In this document: positions 1-6,699 of the stretch, one piece after another
How the letters are laid out: each line of letters begins with the position of its first letter
How positions within the stretch are numbered: position 1 is the stretch's first letter
DNA from: an uncultured Planctomycetaceae bacterium
Lineage (GTDB): Bacteria; Planctomycetota; Planctomycetia; Pirellulales; JACPPG01
DNA length: 10,007 nucleotides
NCBI GenBank assembly: GCA_945957305.1
Contig: CAMFLN010000053.1
Span: 1-10,007, forward strand
Direction of reading: 5' to 3'
Position numbers and translations under genes: made by a program
Notes under the pieces: model-generated
What the model was told of the DNA's origin: nothing
Database searches by the model: none
Seen by the model: the letters and a program-made list of their open reading frames with translations, nothing else

Positions 1-41
1 GGAGACTCTTCGCGCGGAAAAGTCTTCGGGGCAGAGAAAAG

Positions 42-114
42 TGGAGGATAGGGGACTCGAACCCCTGACCTTCTGGCTGCCAGCCAGACGCTCTCCCAAC
101 TGAGCTAATCCCCC
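42..114 (-). tRNA. tRNA-Ala (anticodon GGC)
   Basis: The minus strand folds into a full 73-nt cloverleaf. The 7-bp acceptor stem is formed by plus-strand 108-114 and 43-49. The T arm is at 50-66, with a GTTCGAGTC-type loop. The anticodon stem TCTGG/CCAGA encloses the loop CTGGCAG, giving anticodon GGC, which reads the alanine codon GCC. The acceptor stem contains the G3-U70 wobble pair, the classic identity element recognised by alanyl-tRNA synthetase, and this independently supports alanine. The discriminator base is A (position 42). The next bases on that strand are C and T, so CCA is not encoded and must be added after transcription. The tRNA stands alone in the visible sequence and is transcribed away from the flippase gene. 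Confidence 0.97.
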
Positions 115-170
115 GGTGCCTCGCGTGTCACGTCGGGGCAACGCAGGCGTTTTTGTCGGCGGAAGATGCC

Positions 171-200
171 TCGACCTCGGCCACAAATCTTGGCTAGAAT
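171..200 (+). promoter_or_regulatory. Weak sigma70-like promoter candidate upstream of the flippase gene
   Basis: TCGACC at 171-176 (4 of 6 matches to TTGACA) is followed after 18 bases by TAGAAT at 195-200 (5 of 6 matches to TATAAT). It would give a leader of roughly 110 nt before the TTG start at 315. The -35 box is poor, so this is only a candidate. The 200-bp gap between the tRNA and this gene holds no credible coding region. Confidence 0.25.
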
Positions 201-231
201 CGGGGTTGCAACCACCAGCGGGAAAATCTAT

Positions 232-282
232 CACCCTCTCTCCAGGGTGTCAATCCAGCGGCGCAGCGGTCACCGGCCGCTG
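232..282 (+). other. Two small hairpins in the flippase leader
   Basis: Two perfect inverted repeats lie between the candidate promoter and the ribosome-binding site. CACCCT (232-237) pairs with AGGGTG (244-249) around a 6-nt loop. CAGCGG (264-269) pairs with CCGCTG (277-282) around a 7-nt loop. Neither is followed by a T-run, so they are not typical intrinsic terminators. Six-bp stems are common by chance in GC-rich DNA, and no function is claimed. Confidence 0.3.
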
Positions 283-301
283 TCCGACGCGACTATCGGC
301 C

Positions 302-307
302 AGGGAG
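302..307 (+). promoter_or_regulatory. Ribosome-binding site that fixes a TTG start
   Basis: AGGGAG lies 7 nt before the TTG at 315-317. It supports TTG as the initiation codon. The nearby GTG at 307 is in another frame and reaches a stop after three codons. Confidence 0.7.
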
Positions 308-314
308 TGCCGTT

Positions 315-1463
315 TTGAAGAAGCTGTTGATCAACCTGCTCAAGTTCGCGGTCTCGTTGGGCATCGTCGGCTATCTGGTCTACGACGCTGTCAGCGATGA
401 CGCGTTTGCCCAGGTTTGGCAGCAGCCTAAGAACTGGGGCTGCTTCGCGGCTGCCTGGGCGTTGTGCATGGGGGCTACCTGCCTGACCTTTGTGCGTTGG
501 TATTACCTCGTCCGTGCGCTCGATCTGCCGTTTCGCATGGCCGACGCGTTTCGCCTGGGCTTCCTGGGCTACTTGTTCAACTTTGTCTCCCTGGGTAGTG
601 TCGGCGGCGATTTGTTCAAGGCCGTGTTCATCGCCCGCGAGCAGCACGGCAAACGCGCCGAGGCCGTGGCGACGGTGGTAATCGATCGTGTCATCGGGCT
701 GTACGTGTTGTTCGTCGTCGCCAGCGTCGCCGCCTTGGCGACGGGCATGGTCACGACCGAAGAACCTCGCGTTCGCGTGCTGGTGCAAGCGACGCTGTGG
801 TGCACGGTGATTGGCGGAATTTTCATCACGGCGCTCGTGATGCCGGGCTTTACCCAGGGGCACCTCTCGGGCAAGTTGCGCGAGATGCCGCGGGTCGGCC
901 CGCTCTTTGGACGACTGCTCGAAGCAATTCGCATGTACCGCACACGGCCCGGCGTTTTAATTCTGACTTGTTTCCTCAGTGTGCTCGTGCATGTGCTGAA
1001 TACCGTCGGCATCTATTTGATTGCACGGGGCTTGCCCGGCGCGGTCCCCTCGCTGGGCGCGCACTTCATCATTGTGTCGCTGGGAATGCTGGCCGGCGCC
1101 ATGCCGCTATTGCCGGGCGGGTTGGGCGCCTTCGAAGGGGCTATGGACTTTCTCTACCGCGTCGTGCCGGGGGGCGTGAAAGTCGCCCACGACCAGGGGC
1201 TGTTCGTGGCCTTTGGCTATCGTGCCATCACGATTTCGATTGCGCTCGTGGGGCTGGTGTTCTATTTCCGTGGCCGGCGCGACGTGGATGCCGCCTGGGA
1301 AGAGGCCGAACACATGAGCGATGACGAAACGCCCGAGCCGAACGCCGCGACGTCTGCTTCGGGGCGCGCAGCGGCCTCCCCTGGCAAAAGCGCCACCCAC
1401 GGCAAAAGCAAGCGTCCGCATAACGCTGCGGACGAACGGCCGGAAGATTCACTGATCCGGTAG
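315..1463 (+). CDS. Flippase-like membrane protein, lysylphosphatidylglycerol synthase TM (UPF0104) family
   Basis: A 382-residue integral membrane protein with about seven or eight hydrophobic segments (roughly 6-23, 42-60, 82-95, 125-147, 160-176, 214-236, 250-272 and 296-317). It carries hallmarks of the LPG_synthase_TM/UPF0104 family: an RW pair at 61-62, the glycine-rich GSVGGD motif at 94-99, a DR pair at 124-125, and PGGLGAFE at 267-274. Family members are the membrane half of MprF-like proteins or stand-alone lipid flippases or lipid-linked transporters in the inner membrane. No soluble aminoacyl-transferase domain is fused here, so lysyl transfer is not predicted and the substrate is unknown. 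Residues 331-382 are a polar, charged tail with two GKS repeats, probably cytoplasmic. The TTG start is chosen because AGGGAG sits 7 nt upstream. The gene converges on the beta-helix gene with 4 bp between stops. Confidence 0.88.
   Translation: MKKLLINLLKFAVSLGIVGYLVYDAVSDDAFAQVWQQPKNWGCFAAAWALCMGATCLTFVRWYYLVRALDLPFRMADAFRLGFLGYLFNFVSLGSVGGDLFKAVFIAREQHGKRAEAVATVVIDRVIGLYVLFVVASVAALATGMVTTEEPRVRVLVQATLWCTVIGGIFITALVMPGFTQGHLSGKLREMPRVGPLFGRLLEAIRMYRTRPGVLILTCFLSVLVHVLNTVGIYLIARGLPGAVPSLGAHFIIVSLGMLAGAMPLLPGGLGAFEGAMDFLYRVVPGGVKVAHDQGLFVAFGYRAITISIALVGLVFYFRGRRDVDAAWEEAEHMSDDETPEPNAATSASGRAAASPGKSATHGKSKRPHNAADERPEDSLIR
1413..1434 (-). terminator. Hairpin in the 3' coding end of the flippase gene, possible terminator for the beta-helix gene
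   Basis: CGTCCGCA (1413-1420) and TGCGGACG (1427-1434) form a perfect 8-bp stem with a 6-nt loop. On the minus strand it lies 33 nt beyond the beta-helix stop codon and is followed by CTTGCTTTTG, a short imperfect T-rich stretch. On the plus strand no T-run follows. It therefore resembles a weak intrinsic terminator for the minus-strand gene, embedded in the coding tail of its convergent neighbour. About one such stem is expected by chance in 10 kb, so support comes mainly from its position. Confidence 0.35.
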
Positions 1464-1467
1464 CGCT

Positions 1468-2433
1468 CTATTGCGGGTCGCGCCGCTCTGCAGGACTGCC
1501 CGCCGCAGCATGTTCGGGCTGGTAGGCCTTGCCATTCAGGAAAATGCGGCGGCCGCCGGTTGCGATTCCTGTGACGCTGCCGGCGTCGATCTCGGTGTTT
1601 TCAATGGCCGTGACCGAAGGCCCGTCGGTCATGATTTGCGCCGCGCCATTGTCGCTCAGCAAGCACGAGTGAATCTCGACGCTCGACGCCCCGCCGACAA
1701 AGATGCCGGTTCGGCCGTTGCCGCGAGCCATGACCCCGACCAGCGTGCAGTCCTTCGCGCAATCATGGGCGTTGATCCCGTCGAGTTGGAAGCCCTGGAC
1801 CGTCAAGTTGCGAATGATGACATCGTGAACCTCATACAGCGTGACACCGACGGTGAGCGTGGCAAACGCGAGAGGATAATCATCAGGGAGCGTTTGCGGA
1901 TCGACGCGAAAATAGATTTGCCCGTCGGCTAAGCACCATTGCCGCGGAGCAAGTGCGGGGATGGTCCCTGCGGTCGAGGTCAGGTACACGCGATCAACGG
2001 GCGGACCGTCGAGAAACAGTTGCGCAAAGGCTCCGCGTGGCGGCTGAAAGCGAAAGACGTCGCCGCGGAAGTTTTGCCAGGCCTTGGGGGGCACAAACTG
2101 CGAGCCCTCGAGCACGGCGCCGTTCCCTTCGATCACAAAGGGGCGCGAGCCAAGCCCGCTGTTTCGGCCTCCTTGCAACGTGACACTCTCGCGGTACGGA
2201 ATGCCATTGTCGGACATCACGATACGATCGCCGGCGAGAGCCAGCTCCAGCGCTCGCGTCAGTGTGCGCACCGCACCGCCCCGTTCGGCACTGGTCACCA
2301 AAGTGCGGCCATCGCGATTGTCGTCGCCGTGCAAATTATCAACGAAGAGATCGTCGGCCCTGGCAGCGCCGATAAAGACGAGCAAGGCCAAGCAGGCGAA
2401 GAGAATGCGTTTTGCGGTCATTGGCATGATCAT
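1468..2433 (-). CDS. Exported right-handed parallel beta-helix protein
   Basis: A protein of about 321 residues with an N-terminal signal peptide: a basic TAKR, a hydrophobic FACLALLVFIG core, and likely cleavage after AARA before DDLF. The mature protein opens with LFVDNLHGDDNRDG, then RTLTRALELALAGDRI and YRESVTLQG. This is the usual entry into pectate-lyase-like right-handed beta-helix proteins, where short repeats wind into a solenoid. The C-terminal half continues with helix rungs such as VIIRNLTVQGF, LDGINAHDC, TGIFVGGASS and VEIHSCLLSDNG. No catalytic pattern of a known polysaccharide lyase was recognised, so an enzymatic role is only possible; surface binding is equally likely. Start choice is uncertain. 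TTG at 2442 and ATGs at 2433, 2427 and 2421 are all in frame and none has a clear Shine-Dalgarno; ATG 2433 is preferred, with GCGAG 11 nt upstream. The gene is divergent from the macro-domain gene. Confidence 0.82.
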   Translation of the reverse strand: MIMPMTAKRILFACLALLVFIGAARADDLFVDNLHGDDNRDGRTLVTSAERGGAVRTLTRALELALAGDRIVMSDNGIPYRESVTLQGGRNSGLGSRPFVIEGNGAVLEGSQFVPPKAWQNFRGDVFRFQPPRGAFAQLFLDGPPVDRVYLTSTAGTIPALAPRQWCLADGQIYFRVDPQTLPDDYPLAFATLTVGVTLYEVHDVIIRNLTVQGFQLDGINAHDCAKDCTLVGVMARGNGRTGIFVGGASSVEIHSCLLSDNGAAQIMTDGPSVTAIENTEIDAGSVTGIATGGRRIFLNGKAYQPEHAAAGSPAERRDPQ

Positions 2434-2563
2434 AAGTAGCAAACTCGCTGGAACTGATCCCCAGGCAAGTCTAGCACGCGTCCCGTGGCACCAAGGGATC
2501 GGAAATAACGCTTATGATGTTGGACGGCGGCAAACAGTTAGGGATCTTGTAGCGATTGGCTCC

Positions 2564-2570
2564 AGGAGGT
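2564..2570 (+). promoter_or_regulatory. Strong Shine-Dalgarno setting the macro-domain start
   Basis: AGGAGGT lies 5 nt before the ATG at 2576. It is the best ribosome-binding site in the window. It shows that the open frame reaching back to 2084 is an in-frame extension and that translation starts at 2576. Confidence 0.85.
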
Positions 2571-2575
2571 CAGCT

Positions 2576-3124
2576 ATGCGAGTTGCGGTGGCCGATTGCT
2601 GGTTGGAACTGTGCGAGGGAGATATCACACAGCAGGCCGTCGACCTGATCGTCAATGCCGCGAATAGTTACCTGCGGATCGGTGGCGGAGTCGACGGCGC
2701 CATTCATAGGCAGGGAGGTCCTGCAATCCATGCCGACACCGCACGTCGCTACCCAGACGGCTGCCCCACGGGCTCGGCCGTAATTTCGACGGCGGGACAG
2801 CTTGCGGCGCGCTACGTCGCGCATGCCGTGGGACCGCAGTGGAACGGGGGAAGGAATAACGAAGCCGAGCTACTGGCCGGGGCTTACCGGCGTGCTCTAG
2901 AGCTGGCCGTCGAGCATGAGTGCCAGGCTGTCGCAACCCCAGCCATTAGCACCGGGGTTTACGGCTATCCCTTGAACGAGGCGGCCCGCGTCTCGCTGCG
3001 GACAGTCATCGACTTCTTAACGACGCAGAAACGGCCAGAAATCGTGCGCTTTGTGCTGTTCAATGCGGAGACATTTGCAGCGTACTCGAACGCGCTGGCC
3101 GAGATATCTCCGCCGGGAAAATAG
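2576..3124 (+). CDS. Macro-domain protein, probable O-acetyl-ADP-ribose deacetylase / ADP-ribosyl hydrolase
   Basis: A 182-residue single-domain protein matching the MacroD/YmdB type of macro domain. These bind ADP-ribose and hydrolyse O-acetyl-ADP-ribose or mono-ADP-ribose on protein acidic residues in the cytoplasm. Visible motifs in order are: EGDIT at 14-18, whose Asp contacts adenine; DLIVNAANS at 23-31; the phosphate-binding GGGVDGAIH at 36-44; and PAISTGVYGYP at 122-132, the second diphosphate loop. Asn30 and Asp40 are ten residues apart, as is the catalytic Asn/Asp pair of human MacroD1, so an active hydrolase is likely. Length fits a stand-alone macro domain. The start is set by AGGAGGT 5 nt upstream. 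There is no ADP-ribosyltransferase, sirtuin or toxin partner beside it; its neighbours are an exported beta-helix protein and an exported acylase, so the natural substrate is not indicated. Confidence 0.93.
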   Translation: MRVAVADCWLELCEGDITQQAVDLIVNAANSYLRIGGGVDGAIHRQGGPAIHADTARRYPDGCPTGSAVISTAGQLAARYVAHAVGPQWNGGRNNEAELLAGAYRRALELAVEHECQAVATPAISTGVYGYPLNEAARVSLRTVIDFLTTQKRPEIVRFVLFNAETFAAYSNALAEISPPGK

Positions 3125-3274
3125 GGGTTCTACCGACTCCGGTTGCACTGCGCATGGGCGGGGCTGGCAACTGGATATGCCGGTTGACTAAACTGGGGCC
3201 TTCTAGGGGGCCACGGGCGGGCCTCGTTTTCGTCCGTTTTTCAGATGTTCGGGCTTCGATCGGAGATGTTGTTT

Positions 3275-5512
3275 ATGTCCTGTGGAATTCGCGTGTCGTG
3301 CCGGGCGGCGTTCATTCTGGGGGCGGCCGTTGCTCTGTCGGCCAGCAATGAGGTGCGTGCCGAGGGATCGATCGATCCGAAGGTCCTCGCCCAGGATGTA
3401 ACGATCTATCGCGACAAATATGGCATGCCGCATATCGACGGCAAGACAGACGAAGCCGTGATCTTCGGCTTTGGTTACTGCCAGGCGGAAGACTTCTTCT
3501 GGCAGATCGAAGATTCGTACGTCATGGGCTTAGGGCGTTATTCCGAACTCTACGGCAAGCAGTTTCTTTCCAAGGATCTGCGCAACCGGGCGTTTGAGAT
3601 TCCACAACGATCGCAAGAAGACTTCTCCAAGTTCGATCCCAAGCTTCAGCGGATGGGAGAAGCCTTTATCGGCGGCGTCAATTATTTCCTTGATACGCAT
3701 CCGCGGGTAAAGCCGCGTTTGATCAAGCGCTTCGAACCGTGGCACTTGGTGGCCTTTGCCCGGGCCGCGACGCTCGAGTTGGTCGGCGGTCACATGCACG
3801 TGCCCGGCGGCGATGTACCCACCAGTTACGGCGAGCAGAAACTGCAAGAAGAGGTTCGCGCCGCCACGGGCAGCAATGCGCTGGCGATCGCGGGCAGCAA
3901 GTCGCGCTCGGGCAAGGCGATGTTGCTCATCAATCCGCACCAGCCCTACTACGGCTACGGACAGTTTTACGAAGCGCACCTGCGCAGCGGCGAAGGGTGG
4001 AATTTTACCGGCGCCTCGTTCTTCGGCACCCCGTCGCTGGCGCTGGGGCACAACGAGTATTGCGGCTGGGGCTTCACGACCAATGAGCCCAACGTCGGCA
4101 GTTCATGGCGGGAAACCTTCGACGATCCGGATGAACCGCTCAACTACAAATACGATGGCGGCTACCGCAAAGCCGTGGAATGGAAAGACACCATCAAGGT
4201 CAAGCGGGGCGCCGATTTCGAAAACGTCGAGGTCACCCTACGCAAGACCCACCACGGTCCGATCCTGCACAAGGTGAATGAAAAAGAATACGTCTCGGGC
4301 AATATCGGCAAGTTGTACGATTCGATCTTTTCGCGGCAAACCATGCAGATGGTGCGGGCGAAAAACGTCGACGACTTCAAGGCCGCGATGGGCATGCTCG
4401 AAATCCACCTGTTCAACACGGTGTATGCCGACGTTCACGGCAACATTTATTACCTCTACAACGGTGTCGTGCCCAAGCGCAATCCCGGGTTCGACTGGAA
4501 ACACCCCGTCGACGGCAGCGATCCGCGCACCGAGTGGCAAGGAATTCATCCCGTGAGCGATTTGCCGCAGGTGTTGAATCCCCCCTCGGGTTATGTGCAG
4601 AACTGCAATTCCACGCCGTATACCACCACCGCGAACGCCGGGCCCGCGATCGGCGATTACCCCGATTACATGGTCGAAGATCGCTATGACGACAAGCGGC
4701 GGGCCAAGATCTCGCGCAAATTGCTGGAGGAAGCCAGCGACATGACGTTCGACCGCTGGCATGACCTGGTGTTCGACACCACGATCTACTGGGCGCTAAC
4801 CGAGCTGCCGCGTTACAAGCGCGACTTGGAAACGGTCCGCCATTCCGATCCGGAGCTGGCCGCGAAGGTGACCCCTTACCTCGAGCACTTGCTCGACTGG
4901 GACTGCAAGGGGTCCATCGAATCGACTCCGACTACTCTGTGCATCGCCTGGTACGAAGAACTGTATGGCTTCGGCTACCCGGCCGAAACGCTGAAGCATC
5001 AGTACGTGTCAAACGTGCCTGAGCAATTCAAGGCGTTGCTGACGGCGGCTAAGAAGCTGGAGGATACTTTCGGCAATTGGAAAGTTCCGTACGGCGACGT
5101 CAATCGCCTGCAGCGGCACGCGAACGTTTCGGACTTCATCAAGATTCCGTTCAGCGACAACTTGCCCAGCCTGCCCAGCGCCGGCTTGCCAGGCCCGCCG
5201 GGCGTGGTGTTCACGATGTACTTTACGCCGACGATCTATGTGCCGCCACTCAAGGTCATGAAGAAGCACTACGCGGTCGTGGGATCGAGCTATATCGCCG
5301 CCGTGGAATTTGGCGATAAGGTCGTCAGCAAATCGCTGCTCCCCTACGGCGCGAGCGGTGATGCCAAGAGCCCTCACTTCTTTGACCAGGCCGAACTGCT
5401 GTCGAAGAAGCAAATGAAGGAAAATCCCTTCTATTGGGAGGATGTGGTCGCCGCGGCCAAGCAGGTGTATCACCCGGGCGAAAAGCCGGTCGAGGCGACC
5501 GGGGCTCGTTAG
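3275..5512 (+). CDS. Exported penicillin/cephalosporin acylase-family Ntn hydrolase
   Basis: A precursor of about 745 residues from the chosen start. The family consists of periplasmic or exported N-terminal-nucleophile amidases that cleave acyl chains from beta-lactams, acyl-homoserine lactones or other amides after self-processing into alpha and beta chains. The signal peptide runs from [10 protein letters not shown] through a hydrophobic stretch to a likely cut after EVRA. The N-terminal part has the typical [12 protein letters not shown] and [11 protein letters not shown]. The self-cleavage site is the Gly-Ser of [12 protein letters not shown]; the Ser codon is at 3872-3874. Counting that Ser as beta-1, His is at beta-23 (NPHQP) and Asn at beta-244 (VQNCNSTP), fitting the Ser/His/Asn spacing of cephalosporin acylases. 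A conserved tail, [15 protein letters not shown], is intact. ATG 3275 is preferred because GGAG lies 9 nt before it; ATG 3245 has no ribosome-binding site. The substrate cannot be told from sequence. The 150-bp upstream gap shows no clear promoter. Confidence 0.92.
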   Translation: MSCGIRVSCRAAFILGAAVALSASNEVRAEGSIDPKVLAQDVTIYRDKYGMPHIDGKTDEAVIFGFGYCQAEDFFWQIEDSYVMGLGRYSELYGKQFLSKDLRNRAFEIPQRSQEDFSKFDPKLQRMGEAFIGGVNYFLDTHPRVKPRLIKRFEPWHLVAFARAATLELVGGHMHVPGGDVPTSYGEQKLQEEVRAATGSNALAIAGSKSRSGKAMLLINPHQPYYGYGQFYEAHLRSGEGWNFTGASFFGTPSLALGHNEYCGWGFTTNEPNVGSSWRETFDDPDEPLNYKYDGGYRKAVEWKDTIKVKRGADFENVEVTLRKTHHGPILHKVNEKEYVSGNIGKLYDSIFSRQTMQMVRAKNVDDFKAAMGMLEIHLFNTVYADVHGNIYYLYNGVVPKRNPGFDWKHPVDGSDPRTEWQGIHPVSDLPQVLNPPSGYVQNCNSTPYTTTANAGPAIGDYPDYMVEDRYDDKRRAKISRKLLEEASDMTFDRWHDLVFDTTIYWALTELPRYKRDLETVRHSDPELAAKVTPYLEHLLDWDCKGSIESTPTTLCIAWYEELYGFGYPAETLKHQYVSNVPEQFKALLTAAKKLEDTFGNWKVPYGDVNRLQRHANVSDFIKIPFSDNLPSLPSAGLPGPPGVVFTMYFTPTIYVPPLKVMKKHYAVVGSSYIAAVEFGDKVVSKSLLPYGASGDAKSPHFFDQAELLSKKQMKENPFYWEDVVAAAKQVYHPGEKPVEATGAR

Positions 5513-5560
5513 TTTCTCGCTGCCGAACGGCTGGTAAGGTAGGCTTGGGGATAGTCGGTG

Positions 5561-5610
5561 TGCACGGCGGTCTTCCACGGGGGTTGACCAGCCCTGCCGC
5601 CCGCCGTGTG
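5561..5610 (+). other. Nested hairpin in the leader of the DUF1328 gene, touching its ribosome-binding site
   Basis: CACGGCGG (5563-5570) pairs perfectly with CCGCCGTG (5601-5608). Two further wobble pairs extend the stem to 5561 and 5610. Inside the 30-nt loop a second small hairpin can form, GGGTT (5581-5585) with AGCCC (5590-5594). The outer stem ends at the first G of the GGAGG ribosome-binding site (5610-5614), so it could affect ribosome access. It could also be the 3' end structure of the acylase transcript, though no T-run follows. Confidence 0.35.
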
Positions 5611-5622
5611 GAGGAACTGGTC

Positions 5623-5793
5623 ATGTTGCGCTGGGCTTTGACGTTTCTAATAATTGCCTTGATTGCGGCGGTGCTCGGCTTTGGCCAGTTGGAAGGAGCG
5701 GCCATGTACGCCGCCAAGATCGTCTTTTTCGTGTTTCTCGTGTTGTTCGTCGTGTCGCTGATCACCGGGCGCCGCGGCGTGCCGCTGCAGTAG
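5623..5793 (+). CDS. DUF1328 (UPF0391, YtjA-like) small membrane protein
   Basis: A 56-residue protein made almost entirely of two membrane helices (about 3-22 and 31-49). They are joined by a glycine- and alanine-containing turn ([10 protein letters not shown]) and end in a short basic tail, TGRRGVPLQ. The opening [20 protein letters not shown] and the core [18 protein letters not shown] are characteristic of the DUF1328/UPF0391 family, which includes E. coli YtjA (about 53 residues). The molecular function of the family is not established. The start ATG is supported by GGAGG at 5610-5614 with 8 nt spacing, so the longer open frame reaching back into the acylase gene is not used. It lies 110 bp after the acylase stop and 33 bp before the TIM-barrel gene, so it may share a transcript with the latter. 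Confidence 0.9.
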   Translation: MLRWALTFLIIALIAAVLGFGQLEGAAMYAAKIVFFVFLVLFVVSLITGRRGVPLQ

Positions 5794-5826
5794 CCACGTG
5801 CCAATTACCATAGGCCGGCCAGAAGC

Positions 5827-6648
5827 ATGAAGCTGGGGCTGATCAATTCCGCTTGGGTGCAAGCCAATCGGCCGACAGAGTTCGGCTTGCGGAAAACAAA
5901 AGAAATCGGCTTCGACGTGGTCGACATCTTTGTCGACCCGTTGGAGCTGGATCCGCGCGAACGCCGACTTATTCGCGAAGTCTGCCACGAATTGTCGCTG
6001 CCGATCGTTTCGTTACCGTGCGTGTGCGTGGGCCTGGCCGACCCCAGCGCCAGCGTGCGCCGCTTCCACGTGGAACGCGTGCAGGCGTATCTCGATCTGG
6101 CTTATGACTACCACGCGCAAAACGTGCTGGTCGTCATCGGCGAATACATCTGGAATCGCGAGGTGATTCCGCCGAGCGATCAGTGGAATTGGGCTGCCGA
6201 TGGCGTGCGCCAACTGGGGCAAAGAGCGCGCGAGCTGGGTTTGAAGATCATGATCGAGCTCGAGCCTTTTCCGCTGTCGCTGGTCAACGACATCGACACG
6301 ATGGTGGCGTTCCTCGATGCGGTCGGCCTGGAAAACGTGCAGGCCAATATCGACATCTCGCACCTCGCGCTGTCAGGTGTCGCCCCGGCCGAGTTGCGAC
6401 GGCTAAGCGGACGCGCGGGACATGTGCACATTTCGGACTGCAATGGCAAGGTGCATGGCGATTTGCCGCCGGGGCGCGGCGTGGTCCCCTTCGAACCGTA
6501 CTTGCGCGAGATACGCGACCTGGGTATCGACGGTGCGATCTCGATCGAGCTGGAGTTTTCGCCGGAGCCGGACAAAATTGTCGAGTGGGTCGCCGAGGCC
6601 TACCGCGAGACCGACCGCTTGCTCGCACCGCTCGGTTTACGCGGGTGA
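5827..6648 (+). CDS. Sugar phosphate isomerase/epimerase-like TIM barrel protein
   Basis: A 273-residue cytoplasmic protein of the xylose-isomerase-like TIM-barrel superfamily (AP_endonuc_2 fold), a usual length for the group. Barrel strands with expected metal-binding residues can be followed: VVDIFVDPLEL near 31-41, VLVVIGEY near 100-107, IMIELEPF near 141-148 (Glu146 likely ligand), ANIDISHL at 173-180 (Asp176 and His179), HVHISDCNG at 199-207 (His201, Asp204), and ISIELEF at 238-244 (Glu241). These fit a divalent-metal site used by sugar epimerases and isomerases. The loop HGDLPPGRGVVPF at 210-222 resembles the substrate-side loop of related proteins. The specific sugar cannot be deduced, and members of this family are often annotated loosely. 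No strong Shine-Dalgarno precedes the ATG. It faces the thioesterase gene with 51 bp between stops. Confidence 0.88.
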   Translation: MKLGLINSAWVQANRPTEFGLRKTKEIGFDVVDIFVDPLELDPRERRLIREVCHELSLPIVSLPCVCVGLADPSASVRRFHVERVQAYLDLAYDYHAQNVLVVIGEYIWNREVIPPSDQWNWAADGVRQLGQRARELGLKIMIELEPFPLSLVNDIDTMVAFLDAVGLENVQANIDISHLALSGVAPAELRRLSGRAGHVHISDCNGKVHGDLPPGRGVVPFEPYLREIRDLGIDGAISIELEFSPEPDKIVEWVAEAYRETDRLLAPLGLRG

Positions 6649-6661
6649 GGGATCGTTCGCA

Positions 6662-6687
6662 CGCAGCGCGCGGATCTCACCGCTGCG
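6662..6687. other. Inverted repeat between convergent stop codons
   Basis: CGCAGCG (6662-6668) and CGCTGCG (6681-6687) form a perfect 7-bp stem around a 12-nt loop, in the 51-bp gap between the convergent TIM-barrel and thioesterase genes. A competing pairing of GGTGAG near the end of the TIM-barrel gene with CTCACC inside the loop is possible. There is no T-run on either side, so bidirectional termination is only a guess. Confidence 0.25.
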
Positions 6688-6699
6688 AAATCACCGGAA

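Noticed and set aside
3..25. Imperfect hairpin (AGACT/AGTCT plus two more pairs and one mismatch) downstream of the tRNA on the minus strand, resembling a terminator stem.
   Set aside because: The stem is interrupted, and the T-run needed to support it would lie outside the window, so it cannot be judged.
1383..1409. Direct repeat GGCAAAAGC at 1383-1391 and 1401-1409.
   Set aside because: Two short copies encoding similar GKS residues in a low-complexity protein tail; not a mobile-element or array signature.
1471..2439. Long plus-strand open frames opposite the beta-helix gene (1471-1932 and 1939-2439).
   Set aside because: They mirror the codon periodicity of the real minus-strand gene, show no family-like sequence, and lack ribosome-binding sites. 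High GC content makes such antisense frames common.
2456..2546. Three copies of the hexamer GGGATC (one inverted, at 2456-2461; direct at 2495-2500 and 2541-2546) in the divergent gap, considered as an operator.
   Set aside because: A bare 6-bp motif with irregular spacing is not enough to propose a regulator binding site. A TATGAT at 2513-2518 has no matching -35 box.
2084..2575. N-terminal extension of the macro-domain frame, overlapping the beta-helix gene.
   Set aside because: A near-perfect Shine-Dalgarno at 2564-2570 and the normal macro-domain length fix the start at 2576.
3184..3189. TTGACT upstream of the acylase gene, considered as a -35 box.
   Set aside because: The sequence 16-19 bases downstream is GGGGGCC-like, with no -10 resemblance.
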